Of a DNA stretch of 64,000 nt, positions 36,170-45,098 are shown one piece after another. Origin of the DNA: CALEUX01 sp964608615 (GTDB taxonomy: Bacteria > Bacteroidota > Bacteroidia > Bacteroidales > Marinilabiliaceae); contig CAZSQG010000008.1 of NCBI GenBank assembly GCA_964608615.1, positions 1 to 64,000 on the forward strand. The letters are read 5' to 3'. The stretch's first letter is position 1; each line of letters starts with the position of its first letter. The notes under the pieces were generated by a model. It had not been told where the DNA came from. It saw only the letters and a list, made by a program, of their open reading frames with translations, and did no database searches. Made by a program: the position numbers and the translations under genes.

Positions 36170-37711
36170 ATGGCCGAAAAGAGATATAACAAATCGAATA
36201 AACCAACTGAGTCTATGGACATGAGCATTGGTAAAATGCCTCCTCAGGCCATTGAGCTTGAAGAAGCTGTATTGGGTGCCATGCTACTTGAAAAAGATGC
36301 TTTTACCACAGTTTCGGAAATTCTTAAACCAGAGTGTTTTTATAAAGAAGCTCATCAACACATTTTTTCGGCTATTAATAATTTGTTTGGTAAAGAGCAA
36401 CCAATAGATATGCTTACTGTAACCGAAGAGGTTCGGCGTATGGGTAAGATTGATGAAGTTGGGGGAGCATTTTATATAACACAATTAACCAGCAGGGTAG
36501 CTTCGGCTGCGCATATTGAGTATCATGCACGAATAATTTACCAGAAGTTTTTACAACGTCAGGTAATTCATCTTTCGGGAACATTCCAGACTAAAGCTTA
36601 CGACGATTCGGTGGATGTTGAAGATTTGCTTGAGGAAGCTGAAAATTCCCTGTTTATGCTTTCGCAGGGAAGCATGAAGCGCGATGCTACACAGATTAAT
36701 CCTGTTATTAGTGATGCCATTGAAAAAATTCAGCTTGCAGGCAAACGAACTGATGGATTAAGTGGAGTTCCTTCTGGATTTACTGAACTTGACCGCATTA
36801 CTTCGGGATGGCAAGCTTCGGATATGGTTGTTATTGCAGCTCGTCCTGCAATGGGGAAAACAGCATTTGTATTATCCATGGCAAGAAATATGGCTGTTAA
36901 GTATAAGCAGGGAGTAGCTGTTTTTTCGTTGGAGATGTCCAATATTCAGCTGGTTAATCGTTTGATTGTAGCCGAAACAGAACTTCCTGCCGATAAAATT
37001 AAGAATGGTAATTTGGATGCTTTTGAATGGAAGCAACTGGATACAAAAATAAAAGGCTTAATTGACGCACCTATTTATGTGGATGATACCGCCGGATTGA
37101 GCATCTTTGAACTTAGGGCTAAATGTCGTCGTCTTAAAAAACAACATGATATACAGNNNNNNNNNNTTCAGTTGATGAGTGCCAGCGGTATGAACCCGGG
37201 CAACAGGCAGGAAGAGGTTAGTATGATTTCCCGTTCACTAAAGGGATTGGCAAAAGAACTTAGTATACCAATTATAGCATTGTCACAGTTGAATCGTGGT
37301 GTTGAGAGCCGAACGGGCGATGGTAAGCGTCCTCAGTTATCTGATTTACGTGAGTCAGGAGCTATTGAGCAGGATGCTGATATGGTATTATTTATTCATC
37401 GCCCCGAATATTATAAGATAACTGAGGATGAACAGGGGAATTCACTTATCGGTTTGGCTGAGATAATTATTGCCAAACACCGAAATGGTGCAACAGGAGA
37501 TATTAAGCTGAGATTCAGGCCTGAAGCTATTAGGTTTGAGGATTTGGAAGGAGAAAATTACGGTAATGGGTTTGGAATGGATTTTAATGTTCCGGTTACC
37601 CTTGGCTCAAAAATGAATGAACCGGCAGGAGCAGCATCAAACATACCGGCCGATAATTTTGGCAATTCATTATCGTTGGGTAATAGTTTTGAAAGAGATG
37701 CAAAATTCTAA
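36170..37711 (+). CDS. dnaB: Replicative DNA helicase, interrupted by an assembly gap
   Basis: About 513 residues as given. The N-terminal primase-interaction domain is at about 20-150 (PPQAIELEEAVLGAMLLEKD). The RecA-like helicase domain has Walker A AARPAMGKTAFVL (around 223-235), FSLEMSNIQLVNRL, and the C-terminal LSDLRESGAIEQDADMV. Ten N at 37157-37166 fall between KKQHDIQ and QLMSASG, exactly where the Walker B motif (hydrophobic strand, then D-Y-L-Q-L-M) belongs. Relatives have about seven residues there and the gap allows four, so the real gap is probably longer than ten bases. No intein is present at the SG/AIEQDA site. The protein unwinds DNA at the replication fork as a hexamer. Confidence 0.95.
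   Translation: MAEKRYNKSNKPTESMDMSIGKMPPQAIELEEAVLGAMLLEKDAFTTVSEILKPECFYKEAHQHIFSAINNLFGKEQPIDMLTVTEEVRRMGKIDEVGGAFYITQLTSRVASAAHIEYHARIIYQKFLQRQVIHLSGTFQTKAYDDSVDVEDLLEEAENSLFMLSQGSMKRDATQINPVISDAIEKIQLAGKRTDGLSGVPSGFTELDRITSGWQASDMVVIAARPAMGKTAFVLSMARNMAVKYKQGVAVFSLEMSNIQLVNRLIVAETELPADKIKNGNLDAFEWKQLDTKIKGLIDAPIYVDDTAGLSIFELRAKCRRLKKQHDIQXXXXQLMSASGMNPGNRQEEVSMISRSLKGLAKELSIPIIALSQLNRGVESRTGDGKRPQLSDLRESGAIEQDADMVLFIHRPEYYKITEDEQGNSLIGLAEIIIAKHRNGATGDIKLRFRPEAIRFEDLEGENYGNGFGMDFNVPVTLGSKMNEPAGAASNIPADNFGNSLSLGNSFERDAKF
37157..37166. other. Assembly gap (ten N) inside dnaB
   Basis: Unresolved bases. From family comparison the missing piece should code for the Walker B strand, about 19 bases if the reading frame is as in relatives. 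The N count is probably a placeholder. Confidence 0.95.
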
Positions 37712-37850
37712 TTTGGAATTTAGGATACAACTTATAAAGCCATCATTGTTTAGAAGATCCATTTAGCCCGTTTTTTAAGCATTTATTTTATGGAGCTAAA
37801 TGTATAGAACTAGGTGTTAAAGTGATTTCGCATCAAAGTTTTTGCAATAC

Positions 37851-38543
37851 TTAAAGCATATTTTTCAGCTCCAGAAGGGAAGAGATTTCTTTAAAAACTG
37901 TTTCGTTGTGGGGTGTTTTTGATGGGTTGAAAAACACATGGTCCAGGCCAAAGTTTTTGGCTCCATAAATATCGGCTTCTAAACTATCGCCAATAATCAG
38001 ACTCTCTTTTTTACGGGCATTACAACTTTTAATAGCATATTCAAAAAACGCTTTTTTGGGTTTTTGATGGCCTACCTCTTCTGAAATAAAAACCTTTTTA
38101 AAGTAGGGTTTAAGTCCACTGTTTTCAATTTTCACATATTGAGTTTCTTTAAAACCATTGGTTATAATATGCATATCATACTTTGAATGAAGGTATTCCA
38201 GTACTTCAATGGTATGAGGAATCAAGGTTTTTTGGGTGGGGTTTTGTTTGATGAAATCATCAGCAAACCTTTCGGCTGTATCTTTATCATCAAATCCAAC
38301 AGAGCAAAAAGTATTGTAAAATCGATTAACATTAAGATCCTTTTTTCTAATTTCTCCGTTACGGTACTGAATCCATAACCCAATATTTATAGGCTTATAA
38401 CTCTCAAAAAAATCATCGAAATTATCGAAGAACTGTTGTAGCTTATAACTATCGAACAACTGAGTTAGGGTAATTTTTTCGTTTGTTGCAAAGTCCCATA
38501 TTGTATGATCAAGATCGAAAAAAAGGTGCTTGTAATTACGCAT
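37851..38543 (-). CDS. HAD-superfamily hydrolase, YjjG-type nucleotidase
   Basis: 230 residues. HAD motifs are in order: I FFDLDHTIWDF (nucleophile Asp), II IITNGFKETQ, III Lys in GHQKPKKAFF, and IV IGDSLEADIYGAKNFG. A helical cap lies between motifs I and II. It best resembles the YjjG/YfnB group, which dephosphorylates non-canonical pyrimidine nucleotides and so cleans the nucleotide pool; other small phosphate esters are possible. It is cytosolic and a single gene, with about 100 bases before the next minus-strand gene. Confidence 0.88.
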   Translation of the reverse strand: MRNYKHLFFDLDHTIWDFATNEKITLTQLFDSYKLQQFFDNFDDFFESYKPINIGLWIQYRNGEIRKKDLNVNRFYNTFCSVGFDDKDTAERFADDFIKQNPTQKTLIPHTIEVLEYLHSKYDMHIITNGFKETQYVKIENSGLKPYFKKVFISEEVGHQKPKKAFFEYAIKSCNARKKESLIIGDSLEADIYGAKNFGLDHVFFNPSKTPHNETVFKEISSLLELKNML

Positions 38544-38647
38544 TGTTAATTTGTAAAATACTTAAAAATAGCTATATAAAAGAAATTTGTCATTACGATT
38601 TCGCATAATGACAAATTTCTTAAAAGAACTAAGTGAGGTTAAAATCA

Positions 38648-39520
38648 CTAATTAACCTGAACAACCAAGTATTTTGAGATACTCCAGAACTTTTCGGAGT
38701 TAAGAATTACCAAAATCAGATTCTCTTCTTCATCTTTAGTCAGTTCGAAACTACCTTGTGGATGCGGGGTAAGTAATTCGGCCTTCAAATGGTAAATAGG
38801 TATGGAATTAGTTTCCCGGATATCGATGGGGTTGAAGTATTTTTGTTCGAATTCATTTGTTAGCACCTTATCTTCGCCGAAGAACAAAAATCCTTCACGA
38901 GCGATAATTTTTTTATCTTTCAGCTCTTTTTTAGTGCCAATAGCATAATAAGCCATGTTAAGATTATCGCGTGTAGATTTCAACTCAGAACTTGTTTGAT
39001 CCGATATATTTCTTATCGAATCAACAGCATGAGTAAGGCCTCCAACGGTATAATTCAATTGCTCAATCTGAAGGTTTTTATCATGCAGCATTTCGTTCAA
39101 ACGGGCAATCTCTTCGGTTTTTTCTTTAAGTTGAGAATTAAGTCCGGCAATAACTTTTTGGAGGTTCTTATTATCAACACCGGCTTTTTTCATCTGATCT
39201 TCAAGCTTCTGAATCTGTTCTTTGTTCTGCACCATCAAGTCATAAATCAATTGAATATCTTCATTAATCTGATCAGCTGAGGTGCCTTTAACATCGCCTG
39301 ATTCAGCTTTTAATGAGATAATCTGTTCTTTTTCTTTGATTGATTGGAGGTTTGATTCAATGGTACTCATTGATTCAAGCATCTGGTTCAATTGAATCTC
39401 TTTTAAGGCTGAAGCCATTAATAGTGAATCATTTGTTTGACGAAGCTCGGTTTTACTTGGGCCGAAATCACATTGCCAAAACAATGGCAATATTAATAGA
39501 ATAACTAAAAGATTTTTCAT
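38648..39520 (-). CDS. Coiled-coil lipoprotein of unknown function
   Basis: 290 residues from ATG 39520. The frame extends 12 codons further upstream but the lipoprotein signal starts here (MKNLLVILLILPLFWQC, lipid Cys 17). Residues about 25-170 are a long coiled coil (QNKEQIQKLEDQMKKAGVD, EKTEEIARLNEMLHDKNLQI), followed by a globular C-terminal part (AYYAIGTKKELKDKKIIARE and later). It resembles Bacteroidota proteins that databases name Cbp1-like adhesins, but I cannot confirm collagen binding. It should sit on the periplasmic face of a membrane, perhaps spanning to the peptidoglycan. Confidence 0.75.
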   Translation of the reverse strand: MKNLLVILLILPLFWQCDFGPSKTELRQTNDSLLMASALKEIQLNQMLESMSTIESNLQSIKEKEQIISLKAESGDVKGTSADQINEDIQLIYDLMVQNKEQIQKLEDQMKKAGVDNKNLQKVIAGLNSQLKEKTEEIARLNEMLHDKNLQIEQLNYTVGGLTHAVDSIRNISDQTSSELKSTRDNLNMAYYAIGTKKELKDKKIIAREGFLFFGEDKVLTNEFEQKYFNPIDIRETNSIPIYHLKAELLTPHPQGSFELTKDEEENLILVILNSEKFWSISKYLVVQVN

Positions 39521-39670
39521 AACGTATTTGTTTTTAATGGTATTATGTACATTCACATTTATAAAATGAATTGGGTAATTAAGTGTTTAATCAATGATGT
39601 AAAGTTCATAATCCATAAGCTTTAATTTTAATTTAAGTTGTTGTTTTCTACTAATGCTAATAATTTGCCT

Positions 39671-40345
39671 CTATTTCTCTTTTCCCTCTATCACTATAAC
39701 AATTTCACCTCTGGGCTGGTTCTGTGTGAACCATTCAATAAGTTCAGTTACTGTTCCTCTGCGAATTTCTTCATGCAATTTGCTTAGTTCCCTGCAAACA
39801 ACAGCTCTTCGATCAGCCCCTAAAAACTCAGATGCCTGTATCAATGTTTTTAACAACCGATGTGGCGATTCATAAAAAACCATTGTACGAGTTTCTTCCT
39901 GAAGTGAAAGAAATCTTTTCTGGCGTCCCTTCTTTTGAGGCAAAAAGCCTTCGAAACAAAATCTGTCGTTGGGAAGCCCTGACACTGCAATGGCAGGTAT
40001 GAGAGCTGAGGCACCAGGAAGGCATTCAACCTCAACATCGGCCTCAATGCACTTGGCCACCAACAGGTATCCGGGATCTGAAATTCCAGGAGTCCCGGCA
40101 TCTGAAACCAATGCTGCTGTTTCGCCACTATTAATTCTGTCCACAATACGTTGCACCGTTGTGTGTTCGTTGAACTTGTGGTGCGAAATCAGTTTGTTAT
40201 TGATTTCGTAGTGTTTCAATAAAAAGCCGGTTGTTCTGGTATCTTCAGCCAGAATAAAATCTACCTCCTTTAGAATCCGAATAGCTCGGATGGTTATATC
40301 TTCAAGGTTGCCTATTGGTGTTGGTACAAGATACAGTTTGCTCAT
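39671..40345 (-). CDS. rsmI: 16S rRNA (cytidine-1402-2'-O)-methyltransferase
   Basis: 224 residues, slightly shorter than E. coli RsmI because the C-terminal extension is missing. Family motifs are LVPTPIGNLEDITIRAIRIL, AEDTRTTGFLLKHY, VSDAGTPGISDPGYLL, LPGASALIPAIAVSGLP and FYESPHRLLKTL. It 2'-O-methylates C1402 in the ribosomal P site, together with RsmH. It follows the hypothetical gene at 40360 by 14 bases, so both are on one transcript. Confidence 0.96.
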   Translation of the reverse strand: MSKLYLVPTPIGNLEDITIRAIRILKEVDFILAEDTRTTGFLLKHYEINNKLISHHKFNEHTTVQRIVDRINSGETAALVSDAGTPGISDPGYLLVAKCIEADVEVECLPGASALIPAIAVSGLPNDRFCFEGFLPQKKGRQKRFLSLQEETRTMVFYESPHRLLKTLIQASEFLGADRRAVVCRELSKLHEEIRRGTVTELIEWFTQNQPRGEIVIVIEGKEK

Positions 40346-40359
40346 AGGTATGCCTTGAA

Positions 40360-41124
40360 TTATATATATCTTCGCCGCACTAATTCCCTAAACGCTTTTG
40401 CGGCTTCATTATTGTTTTCCCATGTAAAATTTGTTGTAAGGAAAGTTTCAGCCGATTCAAAATCGTTTAAATGATTTAGTTGCTCCAGTGTTTGATTCAT
40501 AAGTTCGGGGTTGCTGTTGAATAACTCACGCTGAAAGTAAAAACGATCATTTATTCCAATTTCCTTTTTTAAATCCTCAATAGCTTTGGTTTGATATCGG
40601 GAAGTTGTCTCTGTTTCATTGTTTTTGGCAATTATATCATAAAACTGAGATGTGTTACGACCCAGTTTTTCGCCTAATGTGGAAGGCTGAGAATCGTTTT
40701 TTTTCTCATTGGTTTTTACCACTGGTGTTTCATGTATAGTGGAATCAACGGTTTTATCAACTTTTTTTTCAGCAGTTTTAACTTTATTTGATTCAGGAAA
40801 TTCAGCAACAGGTTCAGATTTGTCTTGTTTAGCCGGTTCTTTTGGAGTTGGCGAGGGAGTGCTTTCAAAAACTGGCGCTACTATAGGGTCTGAAATTGTA
40901 ACAGGTTTATGAATCTCCTCCTTTTTCAATAGTGTCGATTCGGATTGAGCCATTTCAGACAGACTATCAAGCATATCCAGTTCATCAAGGATTCCCCTAA
41001 CTTTACTTTTCGACAAATTGATGAAGGTTTTTGGAATCTGCGATTTTCCGATAAAAGTGTTCATTAAGGTATCCAATTCTTTGATATCTTGTATAATGAT
41101 TTTCAAAAGCGCTTCCTTTTCCAT
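40360..41124 (-). CDS. Conserved hypothetical protein upstream of rsmI
   Basis: 254 residues from ATG 41124 (MEKEALLKIIIQDIKELDTL). The frame runs 19 codons further upstream, but that part would lie over the predicted promoter. A helical N-terminal domain (residues 1-80) and a helical C-terminal domain (about 180-254, RFYFQRELFNSNPELMNQTL, FLTTNFTWENNNEAAKAF) flank a Pro/Lys/Glu-rich disordered linker. I recall similar proteins in other Bacteroidota but no function. Its transcript continues into rsmI. No catalytic motif or membrane segment is seen. Confidence 0.75.
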   Translation of the reverse strand: MEKEALLKIIIQDIKELDTLMNTFIGKSQIPKTFINLSKSKVRGILDELDMLDSLSEMAQSESTLLKKEEIHKPVTISDPIVAPVFESTPSPTPKEPAKQDKSEPVAEFPESNKVKTAEKKVDKTVDSTIHETPVVKTNEKKNDSQPSTLGEKLGRNTSQFYDIIAKNNETETTSRYQTKAIEDLKKEIGINDRFYFQRELFNSNPELMNQTLEQLNHLNDFESAETFLTTNFTWENNNEAAKAFRELVRRRYI

Positions 41125-41130
41125 AAAATC

Positions 41131-41167
41131 TTGTTGAGAACCAATTTTATTTACCTTTGCAAAGGTA
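41131..41167. promoter_or_regulatory. Overlapping divergent promoters in one palindrome
   Basis: TACCTTTGCAAAGGTA (41152-41167) is a perfect 16-bp palindrome whose halves are the -7 boxes TACCTTTG of both strands. For the plus strand (tdk) a TTG at 41131-41133 sits 18 bases upstream. No matching -33 was found for the minus strand. Confidence 0.65.
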
Positions 41168-41199
41168 GTGATTGAATCCAAAAAAAAACTTTTTTAATT

Positions 41200-41799
41200 A
41201 TGTTTCTTGAGAATAAGGCCAATAGAAGCCGACGTCAGGGATGGATTGAGGTAATTGCCGGTTCCATGTTTTCGGGGAAAACCGAGGAGTTGCTGCGCCG
41301 TTTGCGCCGTGCAAGAATTGCACAGCAGAATGTTGAGATTTTCAAACCTGTTATCGATCGTCGTTATGGGGAGGAAGAAGTGGTTTCGCATGACGCCAAT
41401 AGTATTCGTTGTACACCGGTTGAGAGTTCAGGTAATATATTATTATTAAGTGGCAATACTGATGTGATTGGTATTGATGAGGCTCAGTTTTTTGATGCAG
41501 GATTGCTGGAGGTTTGTAATAATCTTGCCAATCAGGGTGTTAGAGTTATTGTGGCAGGTCTTGATATGGATTATAAAGGAAAGCCTTTTGGTCCCATACC
41601 GGCGTTAATGGCTTGCGCTGAATATGTTACTAAGGTTCATGCTATCTGTGTGCGTTGTGGCGATTTAGCTCATCATTCGTTTCGACTTAAAGGCAGTGAC
41701 CGATTGGTTGAGGTTGGAGCCTTTGAATCGTATGAGGCAGTTTGCAGAGCCTGTTACAATGAACTGATAACAGCCGATCTTAAAAAGAAAAACAAATAA
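41200..41799 (+). CDS. tdk: Thymidine kinase (type II)
   Basis: 199 residues. P-loop IAGSMFSGKTEELLRRLRR, Walker B-like IGIDEAQFFD (catalytic Glu) and a structural zinc site of two pairs, CVRCG and CRACYN. It phosphorylates thymidine with ATP in the salvage route. The substrate-lid part FRLKGSDRLVEVGAFESYEA is complete. It is the first gene of a unit with murF-alr, ten bases apart, and is divergent from the rsmI transcript. Confidence 0.97.
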   Translation: MFLENKANRSRRQGWIEVIAGSMFSGKTEELLRRLRRARIAQQNVEIFKPVIDRRYGEEEVVSHDANSIRCTPVESSGNILLLSGNTDVIGIDEAQFFDAGLLEVCNNLANQGVRVIVAGLDMDYKGKPFGPIPALMACAEYVTKVHAICVRCGDLAHHSFRLKGSDRLVEVGAFESYEAVCRACYNELITADLKKKNK

Positions 41800-41809
41800 T
41801 TTATCGTTA

Positions 41810-44278
41810 ATGAATAATGCTTTACATCCCTTAAAATTGGCTGAATTAATGGAGGCCCGTTTTGAACTGAAAAGTGCTGAACCTATTCATAGGTTGCTTA
41901 TCGATAGCCGTATGGTTTTTGAGCTTTCTGGTTCGGTTTTCTTTGCTTTAAAAGGAAGCCGGCACAACGGTCATCAGTTTATAAATGATTTATTTACAAA
42001 AGGTATTCGTAATTTTGTTGTTGACGAAGATTTTCATATCCCCACTGAATGTTGCGAAGCTAATTTCTTTATAGTCTCTGATGTTTTAGAGTCTTTACAG
42101 AAACTGGCATCAAAACACCGAACCACTTTTAATATTCCTGTTGTGGCCATAACGGGCAGTAATGGAAAAACCATTGTCAAGGAATGGCTGTCGCAACTCA
42201 TTGGAAACGATGAACAATTGGTGCGTTCGCCTAGGAGTTATAACAGTCAGGTTGGGGTGCCACTTTCGGTATGGCAACTGAATAATAAAACCACTATGGC
42301 AATTTTTGAAGCAGGGATAAGTCGTTGTGGTGAAATGCAAAAACTGACCAACATAATTCAACCCAATTATGGATTATTTACGAATCTTGGTTCGGCGCAT
42401 CAGCAGAATTTTTCATCTGAAGAAGAAAAATTGGGAGAGAAGTTGTTACTGTTTAAGGGAGTGAAGGTTCTTTTTTATTGCCGTGATCAGGAATTGGTTC
42501 ATGCCGGGATTAAAAAAATATTACCCTCTGTTACTTCTGTCACCTGGGGTAAACATCCTGATTCTGATTTGCATATTGTTGATGTTGAACACAACGATAT
42601 AACAAAGGTTAGTTTGAACTGGAAGGGCGAATCATTCCAGTGGAAAATTCCATTCCCTGATAAGGCTTCAGTTGATAATTCATTGTTATCAGGGCTTTTT
42701 CTGCTTTATAATGGTTATTTACCAATTATTATTGGAGAAAGAATTCTTAAACTGCAGCCCGTTGCCATGCGTATGGAACAAAAAGAAGGGATTCAGGGAT
42801 CGCTCATTATCAATGATACATATAATTCAGACTTTACGTCGCTTGAGTTGGCACTGGATTTTTTAGATCAGCAGGGTCGAAAAAAAGGTATGAAACGGAC
42901 TATTATTCTGTCAGATATGTTTCAAACAGGATTGTCTGAAGATATTCTTTATCCGCGGGTTGCATCGTTAATAAAATCAAGAAAGATTGATAGATTGATT
43001 GGAGTAGGGCCTGTAATTTCTTCTTTTGCCGGTTGTTTTGGTCAAAATGACAGGTTCTTTGAAAAAACAGGGCAGTTATTATCGGTTATACACGAGTTTT
43101 CATTTAAACAGGAAGCAATATTAATTAAAGGATCACGAACTTTTGAGTTTGAAAATATAGCAGAGAGACTGGAGCTTAAGCAGCACAGTACGGTGATGGA
43201 GGTTAACCTGAATGCACTCATAAACAATCTGAATGTTTTACGTTCGTTATTGGATCCCGAAACAAAGGTCTTGGTTATGGTAAAGGCTTTTAGTTATGGT
43301 AGTGGTTCGTATGAAATAGCTGGAGCTCTTCAACACCAAAAAGTAGATTATCTGGGAGTTGCCTTTGCTGATGAGGGAATGGAGTTGCGTCAGGCAGGCA
43401 TTACTATGCCTATTATGGTTATGAATCCAGAAGAAAAGAGTTTTGCTCAGATGTTGAAGTATGGACTTGAACCTGAAATATACAGCATAAAGATTTTAAA
43501 AGCCTTTAATAAAGCGGTTGAACTTGAGGGTGTTGAAAAAGCTGCGGTACATTTGAAGATAGATACAGGAATGTTACGGTTGGGATTTCTTGAAAATGAA
43601 GTTGACCAACTATTGGAGATGCTTTCATTAATGCCCCACCTAAAGGTTCTTTCTGTTTTTTCGCATCTTGTAGGCAGCGATGAGCTTAAGCATGATTCTT
43701 TTACCATGTTGCAGATTGAGAAGTTTCATAAGGCTTGTGAAAAGTTGCATGCGGGACTGAGGTATGACTTTTGGCGTCATATCTTAAATTCAGCAGGTGT
43801 TGAAAGATTTCCAAATGCGCGTTTCGAAATGGTGAGGTTGGGTATTGGCCTTTACGGTATAAGTGCCATTAACGATAAGCGATTGGAAAATGTTATTACA
43901 CTTAAAACCTATATTTCGCAAATCAAGCCGGTTTTAGCCGGTGAAACCATAGGGTATGGAAGAGCCGGAAAAGCATTGCAAGATGGACGTATTGCTATTA
44001 TTCCGGTGGGATATGCCGATGGTCTTAACCGTCATTTAAGCCGTGGCCGTGGAAAAGTGATGATAAATAAAAAACTGGTGCCAATTATAGGAAATATTTG
44101 TATGGATATGTGTATGGTAGATGTTTCTCTCTTGCATGATGTTGCTGAGGGCGATGAGGTGATAATATTTGGTGATGATTATCCCGTTACTGAAATGGCC
44201 CGACAATTGGATACCATTCCCTATGAGGTTTTAACAGGTATTAGTCGCAGAGTGAAAAGAATTTATTTTAAGGAATAA
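41810..44278 (+). CDS. Fused UDP-MurNAc-tripeptide--D-Ala-D-Ala ligase and alanine racemase
   Basis: 822 residues. The first 440 or so form MurF, with ATP loop VAITGSNGKTIVKEW (about 109-123), LFTNLGSAHQQNF and a C-terminal ligase domain. Its second half is more divergent (NDTYNSDFTSLELALDFL). From about 460 follows a complete alanine racemase, with PLP Lys492 in VMVKAFSYGSGSYE, IDTGMLRLGF, and the catalytic Tyr and PLP regions YGRAGKALQD and NICMDMCMVDVS. One polypeptide thus makes D-Ala and adds D-Ala-D-Ala to the precursor, before and after Ddl. The fusion is common in Bacteroidota. Confidence 0.96.
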   Translation: MNNALHPLKLAELMEARFELKSAEPIHRLLIDSRMVFELSGSVFFALKGSRHNGHQFINDLFTKGIRNFVVDEDFHIPTECCEANFFIVSDVLESLQKLASKHRTTFNIPVVAITGSNGKTIVKEWLSQLIGNDEQLVRSPRSYNSQVGVPLSVWQLNNKTTMAIFEAGISRCGEMQKLTNIIQPNYGLFTNLGSAHQQNFSSEEEKLGEKLLLFKGVKVLFYCRDQELVHAGIKKILPSVTSVTWGKHPDSDLHIVDVEHNDITKVSLNWKGESFQWKIPFPDKASVDNSLLSGLFLLYNGYLPIIIGERILKLQPVAMRMEQKEGIQGSLIINDTYNSDFTSLELALDFLDQQGRKKGMKRTIILSDMFQTGLSEDILYPRVASLIKSRKIDRLIGVGPVISSFAGCFGQNDRFFEKTGQLLSVIHEFSFKQEAILIKGSRTFEFENIAERLELKQHSTVMEVNLNALINNLNVLRSLLDPETKVLVMVKAFSYGSGSYEIAGALQHQKVDYLGVAFADEGMELRQAGITMPIMVMNPEEKSFAQMLKYGLEPEIYSIKILKAFNKAVELEGVEKAAVHLKIDTGMLRLGFLENEVDQLLEMLSLMPHLKVLSVFSHLVGSDELKHDSFTMLQIEKFHKACEKLHAGLRYDFWRHILNSAGVERFPNARFEMVRLGIGLYGISAINDKRLENVITLKTYISQIKPVLAGETIGYGRAGKALQDGRIAIIPVGYADGLNRHLSRGRGKVMINKKLVPIIGNICMDMCMVDVSLLHDVAEGDEVIIFGDDYPVTEMARQLDTIPYEVLTGISRRVKRIYFKE

Positions 44279-44283
44279 AAATA

Positions 44284-44991
44284 TTATCCTAATCGGGAGA
44301 TCCGTTCGAGTTTTTCCTCATCCAGAATTTTAATGATTCGGCCATCTACAACAATTACTTTTTCTTTTACAAAAGTTGTAAGCGTGCGAATGGCATTGGA
44401 AGTGGTCATGTTGGAGAAGTTAGCTAAATCTTCTCTTGATAAATATATATTTAGTGTACAGGAATCATCTTCATAACCGTATATGTCGCGCAGAATAACA
44501 AGGCTCTCAGCAAGTCTACCCCTTATATGTTTCTGGGTAAGAGTAACGGTTCTATAGCGTGAAAAGCCTAGCTCAGTGGCAAATGATTTTATTATATTAA
44601 TGCAGAGTTTGTTGTTCGAGGCAAGGAGCTTGTAAATAATGTCTTTCTTAATATGAAATATGGTGCAGGGATCAATTACCACTGCTGAAGCTATGTGTTT
44701 TTCATCAGCAAATAAAGCCCGGTAACCAATAAAACCCGGGGCGCTGGCAAGCCTTACAATCTGATCACGTCCACCAACTCCCTCCTTGAAAATTTTCACT
44801 TTCCCTGAGCCTAGACATAGCAATCCGGTTGGTTCTTCTCCTTCCTTGTAAATAATCTGGTTTTTTTTGTATTTAACCATTGTATGGTTGCTTTCCAGAT
44901 ATTCTTTTTCCTCATCCGTAAGTACCTTATAAATAATAGAGATGTCTTTTATGGACATCTCTTTAGCAGGAGTTTTTTTTATTGCTGTCAT
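44284..44991 (-). CDS. Crp/Fnr-family transcriptional regulator
   Basis: 235 residues. The cyclic-nucleotide-binding-type beta barrel is at about 25-140 (YKEGEEPTGLLCLGSGKVKIF; GFIGYRALFADEKHIASAV). The long dimer helix follows, then a winged HTH at about 165-225 with recognition region LSREDLANFSNMTTSNAIRTL. No N-terminal Cys cluster is present, so it is not an oxygen-sensing FNR. The effector is unknown. A 27-bp near-perfect palindrome lies just upstream of its start and may be its own operator. It is convergent with murF-alr, only five bases apart. Confidence 0.92.
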   Translation of the reverse strand: MTAIKKTPAKEMSIKDISIIYKVLTDEEKEYLESNHTMVKYKKNQIIYKEGEEPTGLLCLGSGKVKIFKEGVGGRDQIVRLASAPGFIGYRALFADEKHIASAVVIDPCTIFHIKKDIIYKLLASNNKLCINIIKSFATELGFSRYRTVTLTQKHIRGRLAESLVILRDIYGYEDDSCTLNIYLSREDLANFSNMTTSNAIRTLTTFVKEKVIVVDGRIIKILDEEKLERISRLG

Positions 44992-45000
44992 ATTTTTATG

Positions 45001-45027
45001 GTGTTTTAGAACACTGTTCTATAACAC
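45001..45027. promoter_or_regulatory. 27-bp palindrome at the start of the Crp/Fnr gene
   Basis: GTGTTTTAGAACA-C-TGTTCTATAACAC: twelve of thirteen arm positions pair. It ends nine bases before the ATG, where a bound regulator would block transcription or initiation. The core AGAACACTGTTCT is a perfect 13-bp palindrome about a single centre base. Confidence 0.6.
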
Positions 45028-45098
45028 TATAAAAATATGAAAAATAAACCTTGTGTCAAAACTTTATTCTCATTGAATTTCAGTATGGTTGCTATTAA

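Noticed and set aside
37157..37166. Possible frameshift or intein in dnaB
   Set aside because: The interruption is a run of N, both flanks are in frame with the family sequence, and the common intein site at ESG/AIEQDA is uninterrupted.
44284..44991. Calling the Crp/Fnr protein an oxygen-sensing FNR
   Set aside because: There is no N-terminal cysteine cluster for a [4Fe-4S] centre.
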